Shown: in pieces, positions 6,084 to 6,235 of the stretch | Layout: every line of letters starts with the position of its first letter | Position numbering within the stretch: the stretch's first letter is position 1 | NCBI GenBank assembly: GCA_955652195.1 | Contig: CATPBC010000289.1 | Span: 1-6,235 of the forward strand | Reading direction: 5' to 3' | DNA: 6,235 nucleotides | Origin: an uncultured Xanthobacteraceae bacterium | Lineage (GTDB): Bacteria > Pseudomonadota > Alphaproteobacteria > Rhizobiales > Xanthobacteraceae | The notes under the pieces: model-generated | Seen by the model: only the letters and a program-made list of their open reading frames with translations | Told to the model about the DNA's origin: nothing | Databases searched by the model: none | Position numbers and translations under genes: made by a program

Positions 6084-6235
6084 CTAGACCCGACTGACAG
6101 CGACCAAATCCGGCGCGCCGATTCTGTCCCAAATCCAGCGCGCGCAGTCGAGCAACCGATCATCCTCGTAGCGCGGTGTGATTAATTGTATGCCGACCTG
6201 CTATTCGTTCTGACGTCTATGCGTCGGTAGCGTCA
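6084..6235 (-). pseudogene. C-terminal end of an amidase-signature enzyme, with an in-frame TAG (partial, runs off the window)
   Basis: The frame reading TLPTHRRQNE, then TAG (6203-6201), then QVGIQLITPRYEDDRLLDCA and RWIWDRIGAPDLVAVSRV, ends at the TAG at 6086-6084. The VGIQLI-PR--D---L--ARW pattern is the usual C-terminal tail of amidase-signature hydrolases, where a Gly-Leu-x-VGxQL loop precedes the last strand and helix. The catalytic Lys-Ser-Ser region would lie beyond the window. The same frame on both sides of the internal TAG looks protein-like, so a nonsense change or a base error is likely. If real, the product loses about 38 C-terminal residues. The gene directly precedes the exported binding protein, whose possible GTG start abuts the last stop, so it belongs to the same operon. 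The family call rests on a short tail only. Confidence 0.6.

Overview
The window looks like accessory or catabolic chromosomal DNA from a GC-rich alphaproteobacterium, most likely Hyphomicrobiales (the Bradyrhizobium/Rhodopseudomonas/Xanthobacteraceae neighbourhood). That placement is inferred from base composition and from the mix of families present: Bug/TctC binding proteins, a xanthine-dehydrogenase-family molybdopterin subunit, an amidase tail, a GlcG/HbpS protein and an alphaproteobacterial-style DUF971 protein. No taxonomic marker gene is present.

Every gene I can support lies on the minus strand, so transcription runs from high to low coordinates. Reading in that direction: the C-terminal end of an amidase-signature enzyme (6235 to 6084) carries an in-frame TAG. 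Its final stop abuts a GTG start of a 350-355 aa exported Bug-like binding protein (stop 5016). That protein overlaps by 4 nt the GTG start of a complete 776 aa molybdopterin-binding large subunit of the xanthine/CO dehydrogenase family (5019 to 2689). After a 57 nt gap comes a typical 326 aa Bug/TctC periplasmic solute-binding protein (2632 to 1652). After 65 nt comes a 133 aa DUF971/GBBH-like N-terminal domain protein (1586 to 1185). A possible 38-codon ORF (1071 to 955) follows, ending one base before a textbook intrinsic terminator (954 to 908). The next gene, a separate unit with its own strong Shine-Dalgarno, is an exported GlcG/HbpS-family protein (690 to 139). It is followed by a strong hairpin (96 to 70).

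The working picture, an inference, is a degradation cassette for an unknown small organic acid, amide or heterocycle: two periplasmic binding proteins capture the compound, the amidase hydrolyses an amide bond, and the molybdenum hydroxylase oxidises a C-H bond. The cassette is incomplete within the window. There are no TctA/TctB membrane components and no [2Fe-2S] or FAD subunits for the molybdenum enzyme, so these must lie outside the window, be encoded elsewhere, or be absent. I found no mobile elements, CRISPR arrays, tRNAs or rRNAs. I see no clear evidence of a wholly new system. The best leads are the solo molybdenum subunit between two binding proteins, the interrupted amidase, and the small ORF or RNA just before the terminator.
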